From Euglena gracilis (Eukaryota > Euglenida > Euglenophyceae > Euglenales): 64,000 bases of DNA. The notes beneath the pieces were generated by a model that was not told the DNA's origin, made no database searches, and saw only the letters and a list, made by a program, of their open reading frames with translations. Of this stretch, positions 53,771 through 64,000 are shown in pieces. The stretch lies in assembly GCA_039621445.1 (NCBI GenBank), contig CP154957.1:4830504-4894503 (forward strand), written 5' to 3'. The position numbers and the translations under genes were made by a program. Numbering within the stretch: position 1 is the first letter of the stretch; each line of letters begins with the position of its first letter.

Positions 53771-56700
53771 ATGCCCTCAACGCTCCCTCCCACCACCCCA
53801 GCCCCCAGCCCCGCCCATCCGGTGGTGGCTGCTGCGGCCTACCTGGTGCATGACGTCAGCCGTCCTGCCCAGAAGCTGCACTTCCCTGCCAGAGGGCGGG
53901 GGGGGTTCTTTTCTGTCCGGGTTTTTTTGTTGACCCTGGGATATTTGAGATATTGTATAGATTATTCTATTATTATCCATTATACATTCGGCATATAGAT
54001 TGTATCTGATATACATATATATTGTGTTATATGTTATATATAACACAATATATTATATTATATTATAATATACTACATATTATACATAATGTAATAGACA
54101 TAATATACTTTTACTTGGGGGCGTTTGCATTTATCCCCCCGTGTCCCCAAAAACTGTCATGCCAGAGAACCTGTCGGGATTCCATCCAGAAACGTTCAGG
54201 GTTCCCGGTGCTTGCCTGTCGGCATGGGAGGTTGTCACGGTCCGCAGTTCTGGCGGCCTATGATTGGTTGGGTCAGGACGCGCTCGTTTTCTGTTGTGGC
54301 CCAGGGTAGGTTTTGACAGGGCCAAAACGCACCCACCCCCACCATGTCCCCAAGCAGGACCAAATGCACACACCCTCCACGTATTGTGGCTCAGGGAAAT
54401 GTGTGTTGTGTGTGTTCACTGTTGTTAAGAAGGAGGAAGAGTTCAACCACATCCACCTCAGGCTGTTTTATAGCCCATTGGCCCCACACTGATGCCATCG
54501 CAGTGGGGGGGGGGGCAGTGGCCGAATAACTTGGCAGGGGGAGGCGCAAAAAAGATGGTTCCAGAAACCTGGCACCCCCCTTTTAAGGCAAAATTCCTTT
54601 CCGACGCTGAAAACAGGGCCCAAATAACCTGGCAGGAGGGCCGGGCCAAAAGTTGGTTCCAATAACCCGGCACCCCGCCAGGTTATTTGGGGGGGTTATC
54701 CCTAGCATTGCAATTTTCGCGAAATTCGTGATTTTTAAATTACACAGCTGTAACTTACGGCAATTTACAGTAACATTTGAAATCGTTCTCGAAGTGGACA
54801 AACATTGAAGAAGCGGTGAGATAATGAAAAAGACAGGTCCAAAAAGTGTGACCCTGATGAATCATCCCAATGGGGGGTCGGGGGTAACACGTTTTTCAGC
54901 GCCGGCCCACCCCTCTGCCCCCAAAGCCGGTCCTCCTCAGCAGCTACCAGGTGGCCGCGAACCAGCTCCTCATCCCCGGCCAGCCCCCCGTCTTCCGCCC
55001 CCCACCCAGGCCACGGGCCCTCGTTGCACACCAGCTGACCTGTCGTCACAGGAAGCTGCAGGCACCCCGATGCTGTCAAACTCTCATTGGAATTGTTGTT
55101 GTCGTTGTTGTTGTTGTTATCATTACTATATTGTCTGACCGACCTGCCACCTGTGATTCCCAACCAGACAACAAGTGGTGGGGTGTGTATCATACCAGGG
55201 TAGTGTCAGGTGACAGTTTCCCGGGGTTGGGGTTAGGCTGTTCCCGCCCGGCGATGTCCTCTTGCCTGCCCCCGCCGCTGCCCCTCTCGCTCGACGCCGT
55301 CCCCCGCCCCTTCGTCCCCAAAGCCACCGCCACCGCCCCGTCGCTGGAGCCGCTGGCGCGGGCGGCGCAGCACGCGCGCTGCGACCTGACCCGCCCGGGG
55401 CTGTCTGGCCTGGCCCGCCGGGCTGGCGGGGGAAGTGTTTTTCAGTGCATTTCGTGCGCTGTTTTAGCTCGGGGAATCTCTGCCCGAACCGGCGTCCCAG
55501 ACACCGGTTCGGGCGTGAAGCCGGCGTCTGGGGCCCCAAAATTAAAAGTACCCAAAAGTGTCGAAAATGCTTTTTCCTTTGTGGTACTGGTTTCAAGTGG
55601 AATGGCTTTTTTGTGAGTTCTCGTCTTGAAAAAGGCCTACCCTTTTTTGTGTTTTAGATGGGGCAGCAGTCCCAGTTGGTACTTTTGCGACCCCTGCCAG
55701 ACAGTCGCCAAGGTTTGTGAGTGTTGTTTTTTAAACTAAAATAAATAAAATAAAATAAAATAAAATAAAATAATAATGAATAAAGAAATAGCACAATAAA
55801 TATTGTGCCATTGAATTTCGTCCTGAGGGAGAGGATTGTCCGACGATACTTCTTTTTTTTGCTGGCCAAATTGCTGCCTGTCATCCCTGCCAGCAGGTGG
55901 ACGTCATCACACTGCGGACCAATCTCACCAAGGTGCTGGCGACCCCCTTCGCCCAGGAGGAGTGGGAAATTGGGGTGCAGCGCACGGAGACGTGTCTGGT
56001 GCTTGGCCAGGAACTTGCCCGATACTATAGCGCCATCAAAGACAAACTGTGCAATTATTATTCATACATCCTCGCCATTTGCTCTCTGTTTCTTAATCAA
56101 TGTTTCTCCCATGCATATCTGTGTGTATGCATGTATGTATTTTATCTTCCCCTCCCCCCCCCTCTCTCTTGTCTTTCTTCGTCCGATTTTCTTCCACCAA
56201 ATAATGTTCCCCAATTTTTGCACACATTGGTAAAATTTTTCCAAATTCAAAGAAGATGAAGCACGAGAGATTTTTTGGGGCATTTTCTAGGTGTTAAGGA
56301 AAACACTTTGAAAGTTTACATGAGGATTACAGGAAATTCTGGACTCTAATTTGTGATTTATTAATTAGTCGCGCTGGTGTCCGACCCGGCGACAGTGCAA
56401 AATGATGCGACCACTGTTGAAAAGAGTAATAATCGACTGGAATTGGTGGGCAAAGATACAGATTGATAAATAGATGAACAACGTTTTATATTTAATGAGA
56501 TTTTCCAAACAACGTTTCCCTGCAGGAATATCATTTCCCCAAGGACAATACTTGGGGGAACAAACACGCGAAAAGACTTTTTTAAGCATGGCTGCATGTA
56601 TGTGATACGTATTGACCCCCCCCCCTGGACAGTCAGGGATGTCTGTAACAAACACAGGGTTTCCCCAGTTAAACCAGACCGAGTTGGGGCAGAATAGTCA

Positions 56701-59700
56701 GTGAGGGGGATGGGGCCATGATGGAGGGTTCGACCACCACCGCCTCTTACTGCAGCCTTGGGGAGGGGCGGCTCTCATTTAATGCCCTGTTGGGGACGAA
56801 CAAAAACGAATCGGGTCCGAGCCCTGCACAAAAAATAAAGCAAGCAGAACACCCTGCCCGGACAGGGAGAGCAACGGACCACAGGATGCTTTTTATTTGA
56901 AGTCCAGGACCAGGCTCCTTTTTCCGGGGGGGCCCGGGGGGCCCGGGGGGCCCCAGGCGCCGGGTATGGGTTTCCCATACCCGGCCCATCCCCACATACC
57001 CAAAGCCATACCGGGGCCTGGAGGCCTGTGTGTGGGTTTCGGCACAAAGCGCCGAACTTTTTTGGGAAATGGCCTCAGACGACTCGATTTTGGGGGATCC
57101 CGCGCTGGGCTGGGTGGGGGGGGACCCCGGGTCTCAAAAGAAGCTGTTGGGCAGGGCCCCGTCCCAAACGCCCGGGCAGGCAGTGAGGCCACGGATGAGT
57201 ACGGCGCGAAGTGCTCGCGCTGGGGCTACGTCTTTGAGGCGGAGTGCACCGAGACCGGGATGGGCTGTGCCGTAACCCCCCCCCACTTATAAACCCCCCA
57301 GGGTTTATAGGATCCGGGTTGGTTGGTCGGCCAGGGGGGTTTATAAGTCAAGGAATTGTTGGCGAAAATCCGACCCCCCCCCCCAAAATGACCCTGAAAT
57401 CCCCCCCAAATTGGCAATTTTCTGCAAATTTGGTCAAAAATGGCATTTTTTGATGATGGTCGGTCTCAAATGGTTTGCGGCCAGAAAAAAATTGTCCCCA
57501 GCTGTTTTCATTTTGCTTCCCCAAGGGGGGGGGTGGAGGGGTTTATAAGTCATGGTTTGGTTGGTCGGCCCGAGGGGGGGTTATAAGTGGGGGGGTTAGG
57601 TCTGTGTGGCGGCAGCCACCGGCGTCGTTTGCTCGGCCTTCGAACTTGCCCGGTCGTGGTGAACAATGGAATGCAGGTCCCCCACAGAGTCGCCCAGCCG
57701 ACGCCAAAGGTAAAAGACCACTGGCACCATGCCATATCATGAATGCAACAAAAACTTCTCAGAGACCAGGCTTCAACGTATTTGCGCGTTCTTTTCCCCA
57801 TTTTTTGTCATTCATTGGTCAAAATGTTTGTGCTTTTTTCTTCCCCGGTACCGGCCAACATGTCAAGTCAGTTTCCCGGGGGGGGGGGCAGGTATGCAGT
57901 GCCAGCCGGCTGGCTCAACGGGGCAGTCCACACGCAACCCGGGGCAGCAGTCAACCCCAACAACGAGTTCTGCGGCGTGTTCCAGCTGCAGCTGAACGGG
58001 CTGCGGCTGGTGGTGGGGGCGGAGCTGGACTGTTACGACCCCCAGGGCGGTGAGGTGGGACGCCGCATCGTCGTGGAGTCTCCAGAAACACCCCACCGCC
58101 AATGGACCACTTTGTTAAGAAAAAAAGCCATGGCTGAAATGGTACCTCTCCCGGCCATCTTGATCATGCAAGGTTCAGCCACACCATTGGGAGGATGAAA
58201 CGGAAACGGAGGCGGCTGTCTGGCACAATGGACGTCGCGGGCCAAGTATCACAAGATGCAAAATCGATGTGCACGAAACAAGATGGGGGAGAATGACCCA
58301 GATATTTTCGAGATGTGCTTCAAGGAATCCACCTAATCCCAACCTCCATTCCGTCGTTTTGATATCCATTGCCCAATGCTTCGTACCCGCCCTCCCCCCC
58401 CCCCGGGCAATTGACGCCCCCGGGCAATTGTCACCCCTGGCTGTGCCGGCCAAATTGTCACCCCGGGAAATTGTCACCCCCCTCCATGCTGCTCAATTTG
58501 TCACCCCCCCCACAAAAGATGTTTGTGAACTTTCTTTTCGCCGACACGACTCAATTGATCCTCTATTTCGCTACAACGTGCTGAGAAATGTCACATACCA
58601 AATGCTCTACACAATATCACAACCATAGCTGCATTTTTGCGTGTTCACTGGTGTTTCAGATGGTGTCTTTGGTCATTTGGATTTAACGTGGCCTACATGG
58701 GCGGGCAATTGACGCCCCCGGGCAATTGACGCCCATGGGCAATTGTCACCCCCTCTCTGTGCCGGCCAAATTGTCACCCCGGGAAATTGTCACCCCCTCT
58801 GTGCTGCCCGATTTGTCGCGCGACAATTGCCCGGGGGGGGGGCGGGTAACAATGGAAGCAGTGGTAGAGCTGTGCCGTTAAGGACAAATTTACTAAAAAA
58901 TAATAAAAATTCCACTGTCTGCACTGTCTCCACTGTCTGCACCCCTATGAATGGATTGTTGGGGTCTTTAAATTTGGCGTGTGTAACTTATTCTTTTAAA
59001 AAAAAGTGGCGGTGGAGTTGGGGGGATTCCCAAATTAAATATGCGCTTTTGACGTTCTTTTCCTTTATAGTTTGCATTTATTTGCCATGATCTTCCTGAA
59101 CGGCGCGAGATTGAGCCAGCCATGGGGGGGGCCTTGTGCCCCCACCGCTCTGCCTCCACCCACGGCCGCCTTTCCTCCTCGCCCACGGCGAACGGCAGCC
59201 ACCCCCACCCTTTGCCTGGCACTCTCGACCTGGACCGCTTCGTGGAGGTCAAGGCCAGGGAACCGTTTCACCGAACGTTTTGTCACAGAGGGGGGCTCGG
59301 TCGTGGAGTAAGTGTGCTCAGGTAGGCAGCCAGAACAAAGCCCTATTAAGCCCCCACCCCAAATAATAACCGACCCTCCACAGGAGTAAAAATCACCCCG
59401 GAATCTTTGGAGGAATCTCAAAAAATGATGAAATTGGGCACGAATAAGGATTCAGAACGAGTCAAATCCAATCTTCAAAACGCTGGACATGCAGGGGGGA
59501 AAAGCCCAGGACGCTTTTGGCCAATTTTTTGACTTTAAAAAGTTTTCCCAAATAATAAACCTTCCCCAAATAAAAATACCCATAGGTACAATTTTTGGTG
59601 TCCAAATAGTGAACTGGATGTGAATATAGTTTGGATATGACTTTTTTGAAAGTTGTTGTCGATTTCGTTGTCATCGAAATTCATTGACAGTTGTGGAGAA

Positions 59701-62343
59701 TCACTCCATTCCCTCCACCAACATGCCTCATATCACAATGTCATGGACTAGATGTCATAAAAAGAGTGATTTTTGTTCCCTAACTTGGTTGCCACTTTCA
59801 GTCTCAATTTGTGATTCCTTTGCTCACAAATGCAAAGGAATGCAAGTTCAAATGCAACCTAAACCCCCAAAGAACCACCCCCCCTTTTTTGGGTCCGTTG
59901 CTGAAAATACCAAGAGCATTTTGGACGTTTGCTGAAAAATTCAGCCGTAACAAAAAGACTTCCCGTGGGAAATCCAAAAAGTGGGTCCAAAAACACAAAA
60001 ACAGACGATTTTTTGGCAATGATAAAAAAAATTGTCTCAAAAAATTCCAAGTTTAGCACATTTCAAAGTCAAAATTGCCAAAAAAAATCAACCATTTCGG
60101 AGCATTTTCACAGTTTTCGGGAGTCATTTTTTGTATTTTTCCCAAAAATGCCAAGGGGAGGTCTGAAGTGGAAAGAAGTGTGTCATGTGTGACATGGACA
60201 GAAGATACGAGTGGAATATTTTTTCAAAAAAGGCTGCCTGATGCTAACCCACAAGCCCCTGGTGAGCGAGCAGGACGTCCGTGCGTTTGACTGGGCGCCG
60301 GCAGGGGAAGGTGGCCAAACTTCCTTCTGTGCCCAAAGCGGATCTTGCACTTCAATTCCATTTTGCATTAAAAATACCAGAACCCCAAAAACAATTCTGT
60401 GATTTAATGGCGCGGAAATATGTCAAAGGTGTCAACATCCGATCAGCCACCCCTCGGGCCAGGTTTCGGGGGGAGGGGGGTAGCATCATTCTCCGCACAA
60501 CAATATAGTATCATTCCCAACACCCCGCCATGTGTCCTGCCTTCTTGCTCAGGAACGCATCCACGGCGGCCGATCCCAGTGGCCTCCCCGGTCGGTCGGC
60601 CCAAGTCCGTCAGCCCCGGAGTCACGCGTGGCCCCCGCCGCCGTCCACCCCCAACCGCCACAAGGCGCTGAAGGTCTTCCTGCAGAGCTTCGTGGTGGGC
60701 GTGCCGCACGTGTTCCTCGGCCGCCGCACGCCCGCCGGGGAGGTCCGCAGCGCGGAGGTCATCCGTACCACCGGGCAGGCTACCCCGGGACACCGACCCC
60801 ATCCCGTTGGGGGGTCTGGTCTCACCACAGTTGCTCGCCCGGCCAGGCGGAGCAACAGCAGAGCACGAGCACTGGTGTTAGGGGTCCCTGGCCACTCACC
60901 ACACAGCAAACTGGGCCGGAAGCGAAGTTAGCGCCGGCCAGGGCGGTCCTTAAGGGACAGGAAAGTTTTTTTTTTTATTTCTTTAAGGACCGCCCCCCAT
61001 TCGGCCAAAGGGTTGGTTAAGGGCCAGACTGGGACTTGAACAGGGCCAAAATTAAAAAGTCGAAAAACACATTTTTTAATGATTTGGGTGGATGGACGAT
61101 GGTCCAAGGGTGCCAGGAATCAATTTTTTTCCTGGTGTCGACCTGTTCTCGCTGAAAAATGCCAAAATTTCTTGCCCATTTTCCTGTATATTTTTCACTG
61201 AGTGTGCTGGGACAGCGGAGTTTTTTTTTTTTTATTTGCTTAAGGACCGCCCTGGCGCCGGCCATAAAGAGACAAGCCTCAGTGCAACTGAGGGGGGTCT
61301 GGTCTCCATCGAGGGCCATGGCGTTGGGCAGCATGATCAAAAAGGGGTCACGATGGTCGGGAATGGTTGAAAATGGCACAGCCTGCACAAATAATACAGA
61401 CAGCATGGCCCCAGCTGGCTGAAGGTGCACACAAAGAGGTTCAGGGCCTGAAAATGACCAAAAATGCTTCACACTCAAAATAACGAATGTTTGTTTTTTT
61501 CATTTTATATGCAAAAAAAATCGAATGTTTTTACACTTTAGCACATGTTCGTGTTTATTTTGCAGGAATCTGGGTGTTTTGGGTCAGCATGAAGGACCGT
61601 ACACCATTGTTATATTTATTGTTTCTTAACCAATTTCGCATTCTTTCATTTTCTGCATTGAGATTCTCCTGGGCGGGGTTTGCTTCCAGCAGCCATGAGT
61701 TGATTGCCGTGTGAGCCTGCTCACGACCTGGCTAAGGGGGCCCGCGACTGCTGGGCAGGGCGGTCCGTCGGAGTTTTTCTTTTTTGTTTGCTCTGCGGTT
61801 TAAGTTTTTTTATTACTTTTTTATATTTTTTTAATAACAGTATTATTCATTTGATTCATTTATTATTATTCATTTGAATTTTTTGTTTAATTACATTATT
61901 ATTTTTTATTATTATTGTCAGTTATACATTTAAATGCTTTCTTTATCCTTATCAAGTGCCACCCGATGAGGATTACCTCTGGCTGTGGGCCCAGCATGGG
62001 AGACCAGGTACCCAACCCGTACAACACAAAAGGACCGCGTTGGAACAGCACAAGCGTTTTTTTTTTGTTTTCTGTATGTACGTTTTCCCCCATGTGACCG
62101 CCTTGCGGCCGGCACTACGCGCCGTGCTTCGACTTCGCGGCCCACGTGCTGCGGTGGCTGCGGGGGGCGACGGAGGCCGGCAGCGGGTACCGCCTGCGGT
62201 ACAGCCCGCCCTTCACCCACCTGGCCAGCGCACTGCTCCACGGATCCGTCCCACTCCTTCCCACACCAGCCTCTCCCCCGGGAGGGACCACTGCGAATCG
62301 AAATGAATTGCAAAGAGACAAATGGGAGAATGCTGACCAATAG
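53771..62343 (+). CDS. DXO/RAI1-family decapping and pyrophosphohydrolase nuclease, about 10 exons
   Basis: Exons: 53771-53886 (ATG candidate), 54923-55003, 55274-about 55440, 55895-56004, 57152-about 57265, 57900-58039, 59224-59252 (29 bp), 60246-60300, 60656-60772, possibly 61957-about 61990, and about 62105-62343 (TAG 62341-62343). Motifs in family order: VFRPPPLPLSLD, TLRTNLTKVLATPFAQEEW, SRWGYVFEAEC, NNEFCGVFQLQLNGLRL, VGAELDC, FVEVKTHK, RHKALKVFLQSFVVGVPHVFLG. The expected catalytic acidic and basic residues (E of YVFE, E and D of AELD, E and K of VEVK, Q of LQSF) are all present, so an active enzyme is likely. DXO/RAI1 proteins remove incomplete or NAD caps and stimulate Rat1. Five introns are CAG/CTG nonconventional and 60301-60655 pairs GGG/CCC. 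The start and the last two junctions are uncertain; a fusion with the upstream XRN gene is not excluded. Confidence 0.8.
53990..54120. repeat. AT-rich TATATAACACAATATATTAT tract
   Basis: About 130 bp of near-palindromic TATA/ATAT sequence inside the first recognised DXO-gene intron. Confidence 0.8.
54518..54700. repeat. AACCTGGCAGGG...GATGGTTCCAG family copy
   Basis: Starts GCCGAATAACTTGGCAGGGGG and ends CCAGGTTATTTGGGGGGG. Very similar to 27340-27540. In a DXO-gene intron. Confidence 0.75.
56885..57150. repeat. GGGGGGCCCGGGG palindromic repeat
   Basis: CCGGGGGGGCCCGGGGGGCCCGGGGGGCCCC followed by GGGTATGGGTTTCCCATACCC, a perfect palindrome, and GGCACAAAGCGCCGAAC. It lies directly upstream of DXO exon 57152. 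Confidence 0.6.
57283..57600. repeat. ACTTATAAACCCCCC family copy 2
   Basis: CCCCCCACTTATAAACCCCCCAGGGTTTATAGGATCC... to GGGGGGTTATAAGTGGGGGGG. The inverted counterpart is at 27765-28070, and it carries GGTTGGTTGGTCGGCC twice in opposite contexts. Confidence 0.75.
58405..58850. repeat. GGGCAATTGTCACCCC / GGGAAATTGTCACCCC repeats
   Basis: Two blocks (58405-58520 and 58705-58850) of GGGCAATTGACGCCCC, GGGCAATTGTCACCCC, GGCCAAATTGTCACCCC and GGGAAATTGTCACC words, separated by about 190 bp of unrelated sequence. In a DXO-gene intron. Confidence 0.8.
60939..61254. mobile_element. CAGGGCGGTCC-family hAT-like MITE, 316 bp, best copy
   Basis: CAGGGCGGTCCTTAAG and CTTAAGGACCGCCCTG are perfect 16-bp inverted ends. 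8-bp duplications GCGCCGGC lie at 60931-60938 and 61255-61262. The interior has the full family core GGATGGACGATGGTCCAAGGGTGCC. In a late DXO-gene intron. Confidence 0.93.
61263..61950. other. Intronic AT-rich sequence of the DXO-like gene
   Basis: No exon recognised. A CAGGGCGGTCCGTCGG end-like fragment occurs at about 61757. 61795-61920 is T/A-rich (TTATTATT words). Confidence 0.5.
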
Positions 62344-64000
62344 CTTTATTGAAGCACAAAACCCCCCCAAGCAGTGAAATCAAACTAACTGCTTTAAAGG
62401 TTCGACACCAACTCAACAAATGAATGCACAACCCCCAAATCAAAGCAAATCAAGGTTTTGGATCCCCATCACGGGTTTCATTTCGTCTGACTCTCTAAAC
62501 AACTCCCCGGCACGACTCTCCCGAGTTTAGCCCACCACGCACTGACATGGGTTCAGGATAGCTCCGGGGGGAGTCGCAATGCAGCCGCCAGTGCTCTGTC
62601 GCCAACGCTGGAGCCCTCCGAGGAGCCCCCCCTTCCCCCCACCCTCGCTGCCCTACTGCAACCGCAGCCGTCGCACAATCCCTCCCATGCAGCCAAATGC
62701 TAGCCTACTCGCACTCCACACCGCACTGCCTCAATTGCACTTCGTCACCCCGGGCTGCACACCAAGTCGGACCCCTCGTCACCAGCCAAATACAGCCGTG
62801 TGCTGTGCATCACCGACAGTTAGGCACGCTGCACCAACCCCCCCTCGTGAGGAGAATTTTAGGCGTGGAAACTCTCTCGCAGATCCAGACGAGCCTCCTT
62901 TGTTGACTCCCCGAACACACGTTCAAATCCCCAAAATGTGAAGCATGATGCAGATTTCATCGCTCTTTTTTGTTCCCAGCCTTTCATTGTTTCCAAAATT
63001 CCTTCCACTTTGCTGGTTTCGCCTCAATCCCAAAGAACGAACCAAGCCTGCCGCCTGTCCATTTCTTTTGACCCCTCCAGACTTTTGCGTCCCATGCAGG
63101 GCGGTCGTCGAGGGACAGCAAATTTTTTATTTAAGCACATTAATTTATTTAAGCCTGTCCCCAGAGTATTTAGTGAGCGCTGGTTTTACAGAGGGGGGGT
63201 CCGACCCCCTCCCCTGGAAACAAAAAAGCGCTTTGCTCCGGGAAGGAAAAATTTTGGTATGTTTCCAATTTTTCAAAACAAACTGCACAGAAACGCGATT
63301 CTCTGGCCTTTTTTTGAGCCTCCAAAATGTTTTTGGTGCTTTGTCCAGAAAATCTGTTGTACAGGGGGGCCGACCACCCCCCCGTCCTTCCCCCTCATTT
63401 GATATCCTGTCCATCCCCCTGAGAAACACCCTTGGGTCAAAGGGCCAATGCGGGGTCTGGGTTCGAACTGAATCGAAATTGGAATGTCGAAGAAGTGGAT
63501 GAAGGATGCCAGCAATCACGTGTTCCCCCTGATGTCAACTTTTCTTCACCGAGAAATGTCAACCTTTTTTCGTCGGGTTTTGTTTTGGAGTTTTACTTGA
63601 ATGTGCATGGACGGCACAGTTTTGTTTTTATTTTATTTCGCATTTTGTTGAGAACCGTCCTGGTCTCACCCCCACCCCTGTCGTCCCTTTCCCAGGCCGA
63701 TCTCGGGATCGATCGAGGTCAAAATTAACATGTCAAAGAAACACATCTTTGACGTTTTTGCATGGATGGGCGATGGTGCAAAGTGTCTGAAATCACTTTT
63801 GTTCCCGAAATGGGCCCGTTGTCCAAAATGCAGTTATTTTTGGACCATTTTGTCTGTTGGTTTTCATTGTATGTGCTGAGACGGGAATTTTATTTTTTGC
63901 TTGAGGACCGCCTGGAGAAATGTGAATCGTTTCCGTCATTTTTCCTTTTGGATTCTTCGTGAATCGGGACCAGAGGTTTTTTTTTAAGTTTCGTGACCCG
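62344..64000. other. Region downstream of the DXO-like gene; MITE fragments
   Basis: No exon recognised. Partial CAGGGCGGTCC-family copies occur at 63095-63150 (GCAGGGCGGTCGTCGAGGGACAG), 63480-63665 and 63715-63912 (GGATGGGCGATGGTGCAAAG..., TTGAGGACCGCCTGG). An ORF at 62579-62941 is Pro-rich and unconvincing. Confidence 0.5.

Overview
The window looks like nuclear DNA of a protist, most probably a euglenid. The evidence is the intron structure. Four plus-strand genes have two intron types. Some are ordinary GT-AG. About two dozen lack GT-AG but carry NNNCAG at the 5' end and CTGNNNNN at the 3' end, or another complementary triplet pair at +4..+6 and -8..-6, and joining exons at those points restores frame and the expected family sequence. 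This matches what is published for euglenid nonconventional introns. Degenerate TTAGGG/CCCTAA tracts fit Euglenozoa. Exons are short and very GC-rich. Introns and spacers are filled with short palindromic repeats bounded by G and C runs. The species cannot be named from the sequence.

Layout. 1-2.9 kb: repeats. 2.9-7.8 kb (+): five exons of an ankyrin-repeat protein. 7.8-14.8 kb: no convincing gene, only repeats and low-complexity DNA. 14.86-18.72 kb (-): a ten-exon ParB/sulfiredoxin-fold gene with compact GT-AG introns, most of which carry a GAAGCG...CGCTTC hairpin. 18.9-21 kb: repeats. 21.0-26.25 kb (+): an IWR1/SLC7A6OS homologue. 26.36-28.76 kb (+): an unidentified ORF with an optional three-exon continuation. 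29.2-about 51 kb (+): a 5'-3' exoribonuclease of the XRN2/Rat1 family in at least 21 short exons. 49.87 kb (+): a tRNA-Leu(CAA), in an intron or just past the end of that gene. About 53.8-62.34 kb (+): a DXO/RAI1-family decapping nuclease. 62.4-64 kb: repeats.

Functional reading. Three consecutive recognisable plus-strand genes (IWR1-like, Rat1-like, Rai1-like) belong to one theme. In other eukaryotes IWR1 carries RNA polymerase II into the nucleus, and Rat1-Rai1 is the exonuclease complex for torpedo termination and RNA 5'-end quality control.

The repeats are mostly non-autonomous elements with CAG...CTG termini, terminal inverted repeats and 8-bp target duplications, as in hAT-type MITEs. 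The nonconventional introns have the same CAG...CTG core with 3 nt on one side and 5 nt on the other. Together these make 8 nt, exactly one target-site duplication, so excision at those points would restore the pre-insertion exon. This is the most interesting signal in the window.

Limits: exon coordinates were derived by eye from frame, family similarity and the splice rules. First exons, the exon 14/15 junction and the C-terminus of the XRN gene, and the start and last exons of the DXO gene, are uncertain.
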